Positions 13,559 through 23,246 of a stretch of DNA of 64,000 nucleotides are shown here, piece by piece. The DNA lies in NCBI RefSeq assembly GCF_014158035.1, contig NZ_JACFXW010000001.1, forward strand, positions 2,551,501 to 2,615,500. The letters are read 5' to 3'. The translations under genes were made by a program, and so were the position numbers. Position 1 is the first letter of the stretch; each line of letters opens with the position of its first letter. The stretch is from Rhizobium sp. G21 (lineage in GTDB: Bacteria; Pseudomonadota; Alphaproteobacteria; Rhizobiales; Rhizobiaceae). The notes beneath the pieces are model-generated. The model was not told where the DNA came from. It searched no databases and was given only the letters and a program-made list of their open reading frames with translations.

Positions 13559-13574
13559 CCGGAGACGCCTGACG

Positions 13575-14216
13575 ATGTCGCACTATCTTCTCGAACTCCT
13601 GTCGCTGATGGCGATCTTCTCCTTCGCCATCGTCTCGCCGGGCGCGGATCTTGCGATGGTGATTCGTCAGTCGGTCACACATGGCCGACGCGCGGCGATC
13701 GTCACCAGCATCGGCATCGGCGTGTCGCTGATGTTTCACGTGACCTACACGATCCTCGGTTTGGGGCTGGTGATCTCCCAGTCGATCTTGCTGTTCAACA
13801 TCATCAAATGGTGCGGCGTCGCCTATCTCGTCTATATCGGCATTCAATCGCTGCGCGCCGGCGCGAGCGATATCGGCCCGGGTCGGGAACCAGACGGAGC
13901 GGAAACGCGCGGACAATCCGCCGTCAAGGCGTTCGGACTTGGCTTCATGGCCAATGCGCTCAATCCGAAGCCGGTGTTCTTCTTCCTGTCGGTGTTCTCC
14001 GCCGTCGTCCATCACGACACGCCGTCCTTTGTGAAGTTCGGTTACGGTTTGGTCATGGCCTCCTGCCTGATCGCCTGGTTCGTCGGCGTGTCCTATTTCA
14101 TGACCACGCCCGCCATGCGCGCCGCCTTCGCCCGGATGAGCAAATGGATCAACCGCGCAAGCGGCGTCGTCTTCATCGGCTTCGGCCTGAAGCTCGCGAC
14201 CGAAAAGGCGGGATGA
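13575..14216 (+). CDS. LysE family transporter
   Basis: Probable amino-acid exporter of the LysE/RhtB family (213 residues). About six hydrophobic segments are visible, with the family signature FAIVSPGADLAMVIRQS near the N-terminus and LGFMANALNPKPVFFF in the middle. The substrate cannot be told from sequence. The start at 13575 removes a non-homologous extension that would overlap the MAPEG gene. The stop is one base before the next start, indicating cotranscription. A second LysE-type gene lies at 43039. Confidence 0.88.
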   Translation: MSHYLLELLSLMAIFSFAIVSPGADLAMVIRQSVTHGRRAAIVTSIGIGVSLMFHVTYTILGLGLVISQSILLFNIIKWCGVAYLVYIGIQSLRAGASDIGPGREPDGAETRGQSAVKAFGLGFMANALNPKPVFFFLSVFSAVVHHDTPSFVKFGYGLVMASCLIAWFVGVSYFMTTPAMRAAFARMSKWINRASGVVFIGFGLKLATEKAG

Positions 14217-14217
14217 G

Positions 14218-14715
14218 ATGCGACGCGCGCTGGCCGCAGTCTCGGTCTTCCTATGTACAAGCCCGGCGATGGCGGCGGGCGAGGCCTGCACGCAGGAACG
14301 CGCCGTCTATTCCGATTCCGACAAACTCTTCGAACTTCGTTTCCTGCCGGTCGACAGTCAGTCGGCCTCGGCCACGCATCGCTTCGAGATCGTCAGGCCC
14401 GGCGAGCGCCCGGCGCTCGACGGCTATGTGATGTCGACCGAGCCCGTGGCGCGGTCGAGCGGCATGGTGTTCAATCAATGCCCGGACGGCGATGTGACCG
14501 GCGCGGATCTCGCCAAATGCACCGTCTGGGAAGGCGTGATCTATGGCGAGGCAGCGGGACGGTTGAACCTCCTGCCGCAACAGGGCCAGCCCGCCGCGCC
14601 GGAAATACTGTTGTCCGGCTTCGGACCCGCTCTCGTCGAGTCCTCCGCCTGGGACAATGACAAGGACCGGATCGCTCCCTGGGACGTGTTCACGCTGAAG
14701 GGATGCGGCGCATGA
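14218..14715 (+). CDS. Hypothetical secreted protein
   Basis: Protein of 165 residues with a predicted Sec signal peptide (cleavage after AMA, about residue 20). Mature cysteines occur in EACTQE, NQCPDG, AKCTVW and KGCGA, so two disulfides in the periplasm are plausible. I do not recognise the family and assign no function. It is translationally packed between the LysE gene (1-base gap) and the SDR gene (ATGA overlap), so it belongs to the small operon inside the suc-lpd interval. Confidence 0.7.
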   Translation: MRRALAAVSVFLCTSPAMAAGEACTQERAVYSDSDKLFELRFLPVDSQSASATHRFEIVRPGERPALDGYVMSTEPVARSSGMVFNQCPDGDVTGADLAKCTVWEGVIYGEAAGRLNLLPQQGQPAAPEILLSGFGPALVESSAWDNDKDRIAPWDVFTLKGCGA

Positions 14716-15462
14716 CGGAAAAACCGGTTCTTCTCGTCACCGGCGGCAGCCGCGGCATCGGCGCCGCCATCTGCCGCAAGGCCGCGGCGCAGGGCTGGGC
14801 GGTGATGATCAATTACGCCAGCAATGAGGGCGGCGCGCGCGCTCGCCGACGTAATCGAAGGGCAGGGCGGCGCGGCGCGGATCGTCCAGGGCGACACCTC
14901 GACCGAAGAGGGCATCGCCGCCATCTTCACGGCCGTGGATCGTGACTTCGGTCGCCTCGACGGACTGGTGAACAATGCCGGCGTCGTCGACATGCCGGAG
15001 AAAGTGGTCGATTACAGCCGCGCCCGGCTCGACCGCATGTTCGCCATCAATGTGATCGGCAAGATTCGCTGCGCGAGCGAAGCCGTGAAGCGTATGTCCA
15101 CGACCCAGGGCGGACGGGGTGGGTCGATCGTCAATATCTCCTCCATGGCCGCCATCATCGGCAGCGCCGGGCAATATGTCGATTACGCCGCCTCAAAGGC
15201 GGCGATCGACACGTTCACGCTCGGGCTCGCGCGCGAGGTCGCCACCGAAGGCATCCGCGTCAACGCCATCCGTCCCGGGGTGATCGACACCGATATTCAC
15301 GCCTCGGGCGGACTGCCCGACCGCGCCGCAGAGATGGCCTCCGTCATTCCCATGCAGCGCGCCGGCACGGCCGACGAGGTCGCAGACGCCGCGCTCTATC
15401 TTCTGTCCGAACAGGCGTCCTATGTGACGGGCGCCATGCTGAATGTCAGCGGCGGCCGCTGA
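14712..15462 (+). pseudogene. SDR family oxidoreductase, frameshifted
   Basis: Short-chain dehydrogenase/reductase with the NAD(P) motif TGGSRGIG (about 11-18), NNAGVVD, the catalytic Ser and YxxxK (YAASKAA) and IRPGVIDTD. The reading frame changes once, near GGG at 14828-14830: the first part ends in NYASNE, and the second continues with AARALADVIE one base later. Removing one G restores a normal protein of about 249 residues. The start overlaps the previous stop (ATGA). The single extra base may be a sequencing error. Substrate unknown. Confidence 0.75.
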
Positions 15463-15485
15463 CCGCCCCAAAGAAGGAAAAGACC

Positions 15486-16892
15486 ATGTCCTATGATGTC
15501 ATCGTGATCGGCACCGGCCCCGGCGGCTATGTCTGCGCGGTCAAGGCCGCCCAGCTCGGCCTCAAGACGGCCGTCATCGAAAAGCGCGCCACCTATGGCG
15601 GCACCTGCCTCAATATCGGCTGCATCCCCTCCAAGGCGCTGCTGCACGCCTCCGAACAGTTCGCCCATGTCTCGCACGGCATGGACAGCCTCGGCATCGA
15701 AATCGCCGGCGCGTCGCTCAACCTGCCGAAAATGATGGGCCACAAGGACGGCGTGGTGAAGGCCAATGTCGACGGCGTGGCGTTCCTCTTCAAGAAGAAC
15801 AAGATCGACGCTTTCCAGGGAACCGGCAAGATCGTCGGCGCCGGCAAGGTCTCGGTCACCAATGACGCCGGCGAAACACAGGTGCTCGACGCCAAGAATA
15901 TCGTCATCGCCACGGGGTCCGATGTCGCGGGCATTCCGGGCGTCGCCGTCGAGATCGACGAGACGGTGATCGTCTCCTCGACCGGCGCCATCGCGCTCGA
16001 CAAGGTGCCGGAAAAGCTGGTCGTGGTCGGCGGCGGCGTGATCGGCCTCGAGCTCGGCTCGGTCTGGGGCCGCCTCGGCGCCAAGGTCACCGTGGTCGAA
16101 TATCTCGACACGATCCTCGGCGGCATGGATGGCGAAGTCTCCAAGCAGTTCCAGCGCATTCTCGCCAAGCAGGGCTTCGATTTCAAACTCGGCGCCAAGG
16201 TCACCGGCGTCTCGCGCACCGAAAACGGCGCTCAGGTGACGTTCTCTCCGGTCAAGGGCGGCGATCCTGAAACGATCGACGCCGATGTCGTGCTGATCGC
16301 CACCGGCCGCAAGCCCTATACGGCCGGCCTCGGGCTGGAAGAAGCCGGCGTCGCTCTGGACAATCGCGGCCGCATCGAGATCGACGGCCATTATCGCACC
16401 AATGTCGCCGGCATCTACGCCATCGGCGACGTGGTCAAGGGGCCGATGCTGGCGCACAAGGCCGAGGACGAAGGCGTGGCGCTGGCCGAAATCCTCGCCG
16501 GTCAGCATGGCCATGTGAATTACGACGTCATTCCGGGCGTGGTCTACACCCAGCCGGAAGTCGCCTCCGTCGGCAAGACCGAGGAGGAACTGAAGGCCCA
16601 GGGCGTCGCCTACAAGGTCGGCAAATTTCCCTTCACCGCCAATGGCCGCGCCCGCGCCATGGAAGCGACGGAAGGCTTCGTGAAGTTCCTCGCCGATGCG
16701 CAGACCGACCGCGTGCTGGGCGTCCACATCGTCGGCTTCGGCGCCGGAGAAATGATCCATGAGGCCGCAGTGTTGATGGAATTCGGCGGTTCGTCGGAGG
16801 ATCTCGGCCGCACCTGCCATGCGCATCCGACCATGTCGGAAGCCGTCAAGGAAGCCGCGCTCGCGACGTTCTTCAAGCCGATCCACATGTGA
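15486..16892 (+). CDS. lpdA: Dihydrolipoyl dehydrogenase (E3)
   Basis: FAD enzyme that reoxidises the dihydrolipoyl arm of SucB with NAD+. The 468-residue protein has the FAD motif GTGPGGY (9-15), the redox disulfide Cys41/Cys46 in [16 protein letters not shown], the NAD motif [15 protein letters not shown], and the C-terminal catalytic [10 protein letters not shown]. It has no N-terminal lipoyl domain, unlike the E3 often linked to pyruvate dehydrogenase. Its position at the end of the suc block indicates that it serves the 2-oxoglutarate complex. Confidence 0.97.
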   Translation: MSYDVIVIGTGPGGYVCAVKAAQLGLKTAVIEKRATYGGTCLNIGCIPSKALLHASEQFAHVSHGMDSLGIEIAGASLNLPKMMGHKDGVVKANVDGVAFLFKKNKIDAFQGTGKIVGAGKVSVTNDAGETQVLDAKNIVIATGSDVAGIPGVAVEIDETVIVSSTGAIALDKVPEKLVVVGGGVIGLELGSVWGRLGAKVTVVEYLDTILGGMDGEVSKQFQRILAKQGFDFKLGAKVTGVSRTENGAQVTFSPVKGGDPETIDADVVLIATGRKPYTAGLGLEEAGVALDNRGRIEIDGHYRTNVAGIYAIGDVVKGPMLAHKAEDEGVALAEILAGQHGHVNYDVIPGVVYTQPEVASVGKTEEELKAQGVAYKVGKFPFTANGRARAMEATEGFVKFLADAQTDRVLGVHIVGFGAGEMIHEAAVLMEFGGSSEDLGRTCHAHPTMSEAVKEAALATFFKPIHM

Positions 16893-16926
16893 GCCGAGCC
16901 GGAATGTAAAGTTCCGTAAACGATGC

Positions 16927-16955
16927 GATTGCGCCTTGCGAAAGCGGGCGCAATC
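16927..16955 (+). terminator. Possible terminator after lpdA
   Basis: A 9-bp inverted repeat (16927-16935 with 16947-16955) with an 11-base loop lies 34 bases after the lpdA stop. A loose T-rich stretch follows. Weak, but it is the only candidate at the end of the suc-lpd block. Confidence 0.4.
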
Positions 16956-17007
16956 TGCGTTTCTAGGGCTCCGTCTACCCATTATCTATTTGATAAAAGG
17001 CAAGAAA

Positions 17008-17508
17008 ATGAAGCCCTTGAGCTATAGCGTCCCGCAGCGCGTCCTCCACTGGCTGACGGTGCTGCTGATCTTCTTCAATCTGCTGCTGCCAGGCCAGATC
17101 GAGCGCGTGACCGATCTGCTCGGCGGCGGCAAGACGCCGACCCCGGAAGAATGGACCTCCGCCAATCTCCATATCTATAGTGGCTTTGCGATTCTCGCTT
17201 TTACCGCGCTTCGGCTTATCCTGCGTTTTGTTCTGGGAGTGCCGGCCGCGCCTGCGGCCGAGCCCGCCCTATTTCAGATGATCGCCAAGTTCGCTCATGG
17301 GCTGCTCTACGCGCTGCTGATCGCCATGCCTTTGGCCGGTATCGCCAAATTCTACGGCCATATCGGGCTGGCCGGTTTCATCCATGGCGGTCCGATGAAG
17401 CTTGCGATGTGGGTTCTCGTCATCGGCCATATCGGCGCGGTGTTCGTGCACAAATTCTACTGGAAAACCAATCTCCTCGACCGTATGACCAAGGGCGTGA
17501 AGGCCTGA
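17008..17508 (+). CDS. Cytochrome b561 family protein
   Basis: Diheme cytochrome b561-type membrane protein (166 residues). Four hydrophobic segments and paired histidines fit transmembrane heme binding: VLHWLT (first helix), NLHIYSGF (second), FAHGLLYALL (third) and IGHIGAVFVHKFYW (fourth). Bacterial members move electrons between quinols and acceptors such as superoxide. The start at 17008 gives the usual N-terminus; it is preceded by AAAAGG at 16995-17000. It has its own short upstream gap after lpdA, and it converges with the TraB gene. Confidence 0.9.
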   Translation: MKPLSYSVPQRVLHWLTVLLIFFNLLLPGQIERVTDLLGGGKTPTPEEWTSANLHIYSGFAILAFTALRLILRFVLGVPAAPAAEPALFQMIAKFAHGLLYALLIAMPLAGIAKFYGHIGLAGFIHGGPMKLAMWVLVIGHIGAVFVHKFYWKTNLLDRMTKGVKA

Positions 17509-17569
17509 AGAGGTCAATCCTCGTCCAAATCTTGGCTCAGGGGCGGGATTCCACGAGAAAAGCGACGCC

Positions 17570-18659
17570 TCAGAACATCGGCGTCGCCGTATAGCCCTTC
17601 TTCCGCATCAGTTCGACAAGGCCCTCGTCGCCGATCAGATGCAGGGCGCCGACCGCCATGAAGACATTGCCCTTTTCGAGAATCGGCGCGCCGCGATCGG
17701 CCATATGGTGGTTGCGGATGGTGATCAACTTTTCCTCAAAGGCGGCCATGTCGCGGGCGTCGGATGGTTTTTTTCCGGCGCGAAATAGAGCGACACCGGC
17801 AAGACGAGACCCATGCGGCTGGTCAGGTAAAGATTGATGGTCGTCTCCATCACATCGGCTGTGTAGCCCGGATAACGGACGACAGACACGAGAGAGCGGA
17901 CATGGAAGTCGTTGGGAAGGCTGGCCATGGCCTCGATCTGCTCGGCAAGCGTTTCGACCCCCTTCACCGACTTGCCGGCAGCCTTGGCCTCCTGAGCGAG
18001 CTTCATGTCTAGGAATGGCTTGCCGGAGGATTTGCGCGCCAGTTCGCAGGGCGACAACGCCACCATGGAGGTCAGCAGATAGGGCTTCATCTTTATGACG
18101 GCCGCGAGCGGAATGCCGCGGCTCTTCAGCCCCGCCTCCAGCACCTTCTCGTCCTCGGGCGTCAGGTAATCCTTGATGCTGGCCTTGCCGGAATACATCA
18201 TCAGGTCTGGCTTGGCCATCAGTGCGGCCACCGCGCGTTGCTGGTCGAGTATTTCGTCGGATTCGACGATCAGCGTTGCGGCATTGTCAAAGGCGCTGCG
18301 GGCGGCGTCGGGCAGGTTGGTGACGCGGGGATCGGTCAGATGCATGGTGCCGAGTAGCCAGTTTGGCTGCTGACCCGGCTTCTCGAGTTTCCAGAAGCGC
18401 GCAGAGCCGTTCTTTGCCTTTTCGCCCTGTAGGAGCAGTTGGGCGTAAGCGGCGGGGTTGCTGTTTTCCAGGCCCGCCAGCAGATCCTGCCGCCGCAGGC
18501 TTCGTCCTCGGCATGGGCGGGCAGGGCTGAAAACAGCGTGGCGATCAGGCTGGCCAGAAGGAGGAGCGGAAAAAGCGCCAATCCCATTGAAATGCGGCGT
18601 GTAAAGCGATCCTCCGCAGACGAGGAAACATCGGTATCGAGCAAGGGGGCGTTCAACAT
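17570..18659 (-). pseudogene. TraB/GumN family protein, two frameshifts
   Basis: TraB/GumN-type protein (possible erythromycin-esterase/Tiki-like fold) with an N-terminal signal peptide ending in LPAHA. Recognisable parts are ACGG near the mature N-terminus, LLGTMHLTDPRV (a family GTxH motif), and the C-terminal FMAVGALHLIGDEG. The frame shifts twice: near 18486-18487, where the signal-peptide frame meets the body, and in a run of seven T at 17768-17774. Adding one base at each site gives about 363 residues. Both look like homopolymer losses. Function unknown. Confidence 0.75.
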
Positions 18660-18728
18660 GGCAATCCTTGGGTCCGCAATCGGACGCAGATTAGGCGTCG
18701 CCGCTGACCAGCGGCTTAAAATATATGG

Positions 18729-19667
18729 TTAACCCGCGCGGGGATGGGCGCGATCGAAGACGTCGAGCAAACGGGCGGCGTCGACGCCGGTATAGATCTG
18801 AGTCGTGGACAGGCTCGCATGCCCCAGCAATTCCTGTATGGCCCTGAGATCGCCGCCGGCGGACAATAGATGCGTGGCGAAGGAATGGCGCAGCTTGTGC
18901 GGCGTCGCGGTCTCCGGCAGGCCGAGCGCCGAGCGCATCTTGCGCACTTCCTTCTGGATGATGCCCTGCTGCAGCGGCCCGCCGCGCGCGCCGAGAAAGA
19001 TCGGGCTCTCCGCGCCGATGGCATAGGGGCAGAGCTTCAAATAGGCCTCCACGGCCTCGCGCGTGGCCGCCAGCAGCGGCGTGATGCGGGTCTTGCCGCC
19101 CTTGCCGGTGATGCGCAAGGTTGCGGCGCCGTCGCTGACGTCGCCGCGCTTCAGGGAAAGCGCTTCGGAAATGCGCAGGCCTGAGCCATAGAGCAGGCTC
19201 AGCACGGCGGCGTTGCGGGCCGCGATCCACGGCTCGTCGGCCAATTGCCCGTCATCGGAGCTGACCAGCAGCGCCTGTTCGGCCGACAAGGGTTTGGGGA
19301 GGCTCTTGCCTTGCTTGGGCGCGCGGACGGCGCGGGCGCCGGCGGCGTTGACCAGCCCCTTCTTTTCGAGATGCCTCAGCAGCGACCGGAGGCCGGCGAG
19401 ATTGCGGCCGAGCGAGCGGGCGCCGGTTCCGTCCTTGCGGCGGGCGGCGAGGAAGGCGCGGAAATCGGAGGGACGCAGATCGGCGATGTCCTTGAGCCGC
19501 GCAGGGCCGCCGCGATGGCGGGCGAGAAACAACAGGAACTGCCGCGTGTCGCGCTCATAGGCCTCCACCGTCAGCGCCGATAAGCGCCGCTCCTCAGCGA
19601 GCGCCGCAAGCCACGCCGCGCGCTCGGCCAGCAACGTCTCGTCCGCCATGATCAGGATATCGTTCAC
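18729..19667 (-). CDS. xerC: Tyrosine recombinase XerC
   Basis: Site-specific recombinase that resolves chromosome dimers at dif together with XerD. The 312-residue protein has an N-terminal SAM-like core-binding domain (about 15-110) and a C-terminal catalytic domain with GSGLRISEAL (catalytic Arg), the Lys-containing GKGGKTR, HKLRHSFATHLL (His and Arg) and GHASLSTTQIYT (nucleophile Tyr). All catalytic residues are present. XerC is preferred over XerD because of length and chromosomal context; no phage genes are nearby. Confidence 0.92.
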   Translation of the reverse strand: MNDILIMADETLLAERAAWLAALAEERRLSALTVEAYERDTRQFLLFLARHRGGPARLKDIADLRPSDFRAFLAARRKDGTGARSLGRNLAGLRSLLRHLEKKGLVNAAGARAVRAPKQGKSLPKPLSAEQALLVSSDDGQLADEPWIAARNAAVLSLLYGSGLRISEALSLKRGDVSDGAATLRITGKGGKTRITPLLAATREAVEAYLKLCPYAIGAESPIFLGARGGPLQQGIIQKEVRKMRSALGLPETATPHKLRHSFATHLLSAGGDLRAIQELLGHASLSTTQIYTGVDAARLLDVFDRAHPRAG

Positions 19668-19714
19668 CCGAGCCTCCTTGAAGAGGCCAGTAGTGCGGCG
19701 AAATGGTTAGCGGA

Positions 19715-20359
19715 TCATGAAAATCGCCAGACGGTGGTCTTCTTCACCTCGGAATCTTCGAGCGCGCGCGTCACCGGCACCTGGTAGGTGGCCAGAGACT
19801 GCATCCTGTCGCGCGGGCAATAGGCGCGGCCGGGGTCGCCGACGATCACTTCCGTTCCCTGTTGCCGCAGGCTTTCGAACCAGGGGATGAGGGCGTCGGC
19901 GAAACTCTTGTCGTAGAAAACGTCGCCGGCGAGCAGGACATCGGCATTTATGGGTTCGCCGATAAGGTTGTCGCCGGAAAAGAAGATCTCGACCGCGTTG
20001 AGGTCGCTGTTGAGCGCAATCGCTGTCTCAGTCCATGGATCGATATCGATGGCGGTGACGCTTCGCGCGCCCGCCTTGGCGGCGGCGATGGCCACGAGAC
20101 CGGAGCCCGAGGCGAAATCGACGACGCGCTTTCCGGCCACGCAATCGGGGTGATCGAGCACATAACGCGCCAGACCCTGGCCGCCGGCCCAGGCGAAGGC
20201 CCAGAAAGGCGGCGGCAGGCCGATCGCTTCGAGTTCTTCCTCGGTCTTCAGCCAGAGATCATGCGCCTCATCGGCCAGCCACAGCCGGATTTCCGGCGTA
20301 TGCGGCGGCGCCATCACGCCGGTATTGGCGAGAATGAAGGCGCGCGGCTCGGTTTTCAT
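19715..20359 (-). CDS. METTL20-like protein lysine methyltransferase
   Basis: Class I SAM-dependent methyltransferase of the MTF16 group (214 residues). The SAM loop is VVDFASGSGLVAIAAAKAGA, followed by acidic SVTAIDIDP. The post-II motif is GDVFYD, typical of METTL20/ETF-beta lysine methyltransferases. Agrobacterium has a homologue reported to methylate ETF-beta and ribosomal protein L7/L12; the same role here is inference. The start codon overlaps the restored stop of the EVE gene (ATGA), so the two are coupled. An annotation as ribosomal L11 methyltransferase would be the main alternative. Confidence 0.8.
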   Translation of the reverse strand: MKTEPRAFILANTGVMAPPHTPEIRLWLADEAHDLWLKTEEELEAIGLPPPFWAFAWAGGQGLARYVLDHPDCVAGKRVVDFASGSGLVAIAAAKAGARSVTAIDIDPWTETAIALNSDLNAVEIFFSGDNLIGEPINADVLLAGDVFYDKSFADALIPWFESLRQQGTEVIVGDPGRAYCPRDRMQSLATYQVPVTRALEDSEVKKTTVWRFS

Positions 20360-20789
20360 GGCGAGAGCGGCGGATTGTCCAGGCCCCCATGCGGCAGACC
20401 AGCCGATATTCCTCTTCGGTGACCGGCTGAACCGACAGGCGCGAGAGCTTCACCAGCGCCATATTGGCGAGTTCCGGCGTGTTCTTGACCTTTTCCAGCG
20501 TCACGGGAATGGGCATGTCGCAGACCGAGCGCACGTCGACGCATTCCCAAGTCGGCACGTCGGCGGTGGAATCGGGATGCGCCAAGGCCGAAACCTCGCA
20601 TATGCCCACCACGGCCAGGCCTTCATTGGAATGGTAGAAGAAGCCTTTGTCGCCCAGTTTCATCGCCCGCATATTGTTGCGGGCGGCGTAATTGCGCACG
20701 CCGTCCCATTCCTGGCCCTTGGCTCCGATGGCTTTCAGATTGTCCCAGGAAAACTTGAACGGCTCGGACTTGAACAGCCAATAGGCCAT
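20356..20789 (-). pseudogene. EVE domain protein, frameshifted near the C-terminus
   Basis: EVE (PUA-like) domain protein, a family implicated in reading modified bases in DNA or RNA. It begins AYWLFKSEPFKFSW and contains GVRNYAARNNMRAMKLGDKG and VGICEVS. The frame is lost in a run of five C at 20384-20388 (G on the coding strand), six codons before the expected end. One more G gives MGGLDNPPLSP and a stop at 20356-20358 that overlaps the methyltransferase start, for about 144 residues. The loss looks like a homopolymer error and leaves the domain nearly complete. Confidence 0.8.
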
Positions 20790-20791
20790 GA

Positions 20792-21085
20792 TCAGGCCTC
20801 CGGATTGTTGAAGACCCAGTTCCACGGCCGGATATCGACCGAGGCGAACAGACCCGCCTTGGCATAGGGATCGGCGGCGGAGATCGCCTGCGCTTCTTCC
20901 AAAGTTTCAGCCTTGACCACGACCAGGCTTCCATTGGGCTTGTTGTCACTGTCCAGGAAAGGGCCGGCAAAGGTCAGCACGCCGGCGGCGTTGATCTCGT
21001 TCAGCCAGGCGACATGTTCCGGACGGGTGTCCATGCGCAATTGCAGCGCGCCGGGCTTGTCCTGGCAGAGAAAGGCGAAGAGCAT
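20792..21085 (-). CDS. YciI family protein
   Basis: Small protein of 97 residues with the dimeric ferredoxin-like YCII fold: MLFAFLCQDKPGA at the start, HVAWLNEINAAGVLTFAGPF with the conserved histidine, and DPYAKAGLFASVDIRPW at the end. The family's enzymatic role is not established. It stops two bases before the EVE start and follows gpsA closely, in the conserved order tsaD-gpsA-yciI-EVE seen in rhizobia (knowledge of context, not checked here). Confidence 0.88.
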   Translation of the reverse strand: MLFAFLCQDKPGALQLRMDTRPEHVAWLNEINAAGVLTFAGPFLDSDNKPNGSLVVVKAETLEEAQAISAADPYAKAGLFASVDIRPWNWVFNNPEA

Positions 21086-21097
21086 GGGGTTATCCTT

Positions 21098-22081
21098 TCA
21101 TTCGGTGGTGATCGGGCGCGTCATCAGCGCATTCATCGCGGCGGCCACGTCGAGCCTGCCTTCTATGATCGAAGCGACGGCGTTTGTCACCGGCATATCG
21201 ACGCCGCGCTCGGCCGCCAGGCGGGCGGCCACGGCTGCGGCTGCGGCGCCTTCCACCAGTTCGCCGGAGGGAAGCGCAGCGCGGCCGCTGCGGCCAGTCT
21301 CGATGCCGAAACGCAGATTGCGCGATTGATGCGAGGTGGCGGTCAGCACGAGGTCGCCGAGGCCGGACAGGCCGCGCACCGTGTGAGCGTCGCCGCCGAA
21401 GGCGGCCGCGAAGCGCGACATTTCCGCGAGCCCGCGCGAGATCAACGCCGCCCGCGCCGAATCGCCGAGGCCAGCGCCTTCGATAATGCCGCAGGCGATC
21501 GCCAGCACATTCTTGAGCGCGCCGCCCAATTGCACGCCGATCCGATCCGACGATGCATAGAGCCGGAACGTCGGACCTGAAATCAGTCGCGCATGGGCGT
21601 CCGCCTCTTCGAGCGTCGCCGACGCCAAGACCATGGCGGTCGGCAGGCCCTTGGCGATGTCGGCGGCGAAACCGGGGCCCGAAAGCACTGAAATGCGCCG
21701 GCCCGGCAATTCGCTTTCGAGCAGATCGGTCAGCAATTCGCCCGTCTCGCGATCGATGCCCTTGGCGCAGGTGATCACAGCCATGTTTGGCCGCAGGTGG
21801 CGCCCGAGCGCCTGCGCCGCCGCGCGCTGCGCTTGGCTCGGCATCACGAAGAGCGCGACATCGGCGTCATCGAGGCAGGATGGGTCGGCGGAGAAGGAGA
21901 GAGCGTCCGGCAGGCGCAGGCCCGGCAGGTTGCGCGCATTCACGCGCGTGGTCAGCATTTCGTCGCATTGCGCCGGGTCGCGGCAAAGCAGGGTCGTCTC
22001 GGCGTCGCCCGAAAGGGTCGCGGCGGCGGCGAGCGCCGTGCCGAATGCGCCGGAGCCGACGACGACGAGCCGCTTGGTCAT
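21098..22081 (-). CDS. gpsA: Glycerol-3-phosphate dehydrogenase [NAD(P)+]
   Basis: Makes sn-glycerol 3-phosphate from dihydroxyacetone phosphate for phospholipid synthesis. The 327-residue protein has the Rossmann motif [11 protein letters not shown] near the N-terminus, [24 protein letters not shown], the catalytic lysine region [15 protein letters not shown], and [17 protein letters not shown]. Full length. Its ATG overlaps the tsaD stop by four bases, so it is translationally coupled to tsaD. Confidence 0.96.
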   Translation of the reverse strand: MTKRLVVVGSGAFGTALAAAATLSGDAETTLLCRDPAQCDEMLTTRVNARNLPGLRLPDALSFSADPSCLDDADVALFVMPSQAQRAAAQALGRHLRPNMAVITCAKGIDRETGELLTDLLESELPGRRISVLSGPGFAADIAKGLPTAMVLASATLEEADAHARLISGPTFRLYASSDRIGVQLGGALKNVLAIACGIIEGAGLGDSARAALISRGLAEMSRFAAAFGGDAHTVRGLSGLGDLVLTATSHQSRNLRFGIETGRSGRAALPSGELVEGAAAAAVAARLAAERGVDMPVTNAVASIIEGRLDVAAAMNALMTRPITTE

Positions 22082-23175
22082 GCCTTTGCGCCTCGCTTGC
22101 CAGAGCCGAGCTTGCTCGCGGCGTTTTCATCGAGCGGCCAGCGGGAGCGGGGCGAGACGGTGACGGGATCGAAGGGCAGATCGAGCGCCATGCGTTCGAG
22201 ACCGGCCCAGGCGATCATGGCGGCGTTATCCGTGCAGAGGCTGAGCGGCGGCGCGACGAATCGGAAGCCGTTTTGTTCGGAAATCTCGGTCAACACGGAT
22301 CGCAGCGCCTTGTTTGCCGCCACGCCGCCGGCGACTACCAGCGCCGGCTGGATTGCTTCGCCGGCGAAACGTTCCTTAAAGCGCTTCAGGCCGCGGCCGA
22401 TGCGGTCGCGCATGGTCCGGCATACGGCGTTCTGGAAAGAGGCGCAGATATCTGCGACATCCTGATCGGTCACCGGCTGGGCCGCTTCCGCGGCTTGGCG
22501 CACGGCGGTCTTGAGGCCCGAAAAGGAAAAGTCCAGCCGCGTTTCGCCGACCAGAGGACGCGGGAAGGCGAAGCGTTGCGCATCGCCCGTCTGAGCGGCT
22601 TTCTCCACCGCCGGGCCTCCCGGATAGGGCAGGCCGAGCAATTTCGCCGTCTTGTCGAAAGCCTCGCCGAGCGCGTCGTCAATGGTGGTGCCCCAGCGCT
22701 CATAATCGCCGACGCCCTTGACCAGGATCAGCTGTGTATGGCCTCCGGAAACCAGGAGAAGGAGATAGGGAAAAGCCAGCCCGTCAGTCAGCCGCGCCGT
22801 CAGCGCATGGCCTTCCAGATGATTGATGGCGTAAAGCGGCTTGCCGGTCGCCATCGAAATCGCCTTGCCGGTCATCAGCCCAACGATCAGCCCGCCGATC
22901 AGACCCGGACCTGCTGTGGCCGCGACCGCGTCGATATCGGAGAGCGACATATTGCTGCGGGCTAGCGCTTCGCGGATCAGGCTGTCGAGCGCCTCGACAT
23001 GGGCGCGGGCGGCGATCTCCGGCACCACGCCGCCATAGGCGGCGTGTTCGTCGAGCTGGGACAATACCACATCGGCGAGAATCCGCCCCGCGCCGTCGTC
23101 GGCGCGCTCGACCACGGAGGCTGCGGTTTCATCGCAGCTTGTCTCGATGCCGAGAACGCGAAGCACAGCCATCAT
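22078..23175 (-). CDS. tsaD: tRNA N6-adenosine threonylcarbamoyltransferase
   Basis: Catalytic Kae1/Gcp protein that transfers the threonylcarbamoyl group to A37 of ANN-decoding tRNAs. The product (365 residues from this start) opens with [16 protein letters not shown] and has the metal-binding histidines in AHVEAL and [12 protein letters not shown], plus SGGHTQLI and the C-terminal [13 protein letters not shown] longer start at 23256 would add 27 unrelated residues and run into hemC. The start could also be 23172 (adjacent ATG). Essential in most bacteria. Confidence 0.95.
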   Translation of the reverse strand: MMAVLRVLGIETSCDETAASVVERADDGAGRILADVVLSQLDEHAAYGGVVPEIAARAHVEALDSLIREALARSNMSLSDIDAVAATAGPGLIGGLIVGLMTGKAISMATGKPLYAINHLEGHALTARLTDGLAFPYLLLLVSGGHTQLILVKGVGDYERWGTTIDDALGEAFDKTAKLLGLPYPGGPAVEKAAQTGDAQRFAFPRPLVGETRLDFSFSGLKTAVRQAAEAAQPVTDQDVADICASFQNAVCRTMRDRIGRGLKRFKERFAGEAIQPALVVAGGVAANKALRSVLTEISEQNGFRFVAPPLSLCTDNAAMIAWAGLERMALDLPFDPVTVSPRSRWPLDENAASKLGSGKRGAKA

Positions 23176-23246
23176 GAACCCTAAGAATGATTGCGGATGC
23201 GGTGAAAGATGATTACTTGGGAGCCGATTACAAGGAAATGCCGCAA
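23176..23246. promoter_or_regulatory. Divergent promoter region tsaD / hemC
   Basis: Short spacer between the divergent tsaD and hemC starts. It must contain both promoters, although they may overlap the coding ends. AAGG at 23232-23235 is the likely ribosome binding site for hemC. I see no clear -35/-10 pair. Confidence 0.35.

Noticed and set aside
18729..19667. Phage or island integrase
   Set aside because: The tyrosine recombinase matches chromosomal XerC and no attachment repeats, tRNA or phage genes are nearby.
20356..20398. C-terminal extension of the EVE protein reading into the methyltransferase gene
   Set aside because: The extension exists only because of the frameshift at C5; the repaired frame stops at 20356-20358 with a normal EVE end.
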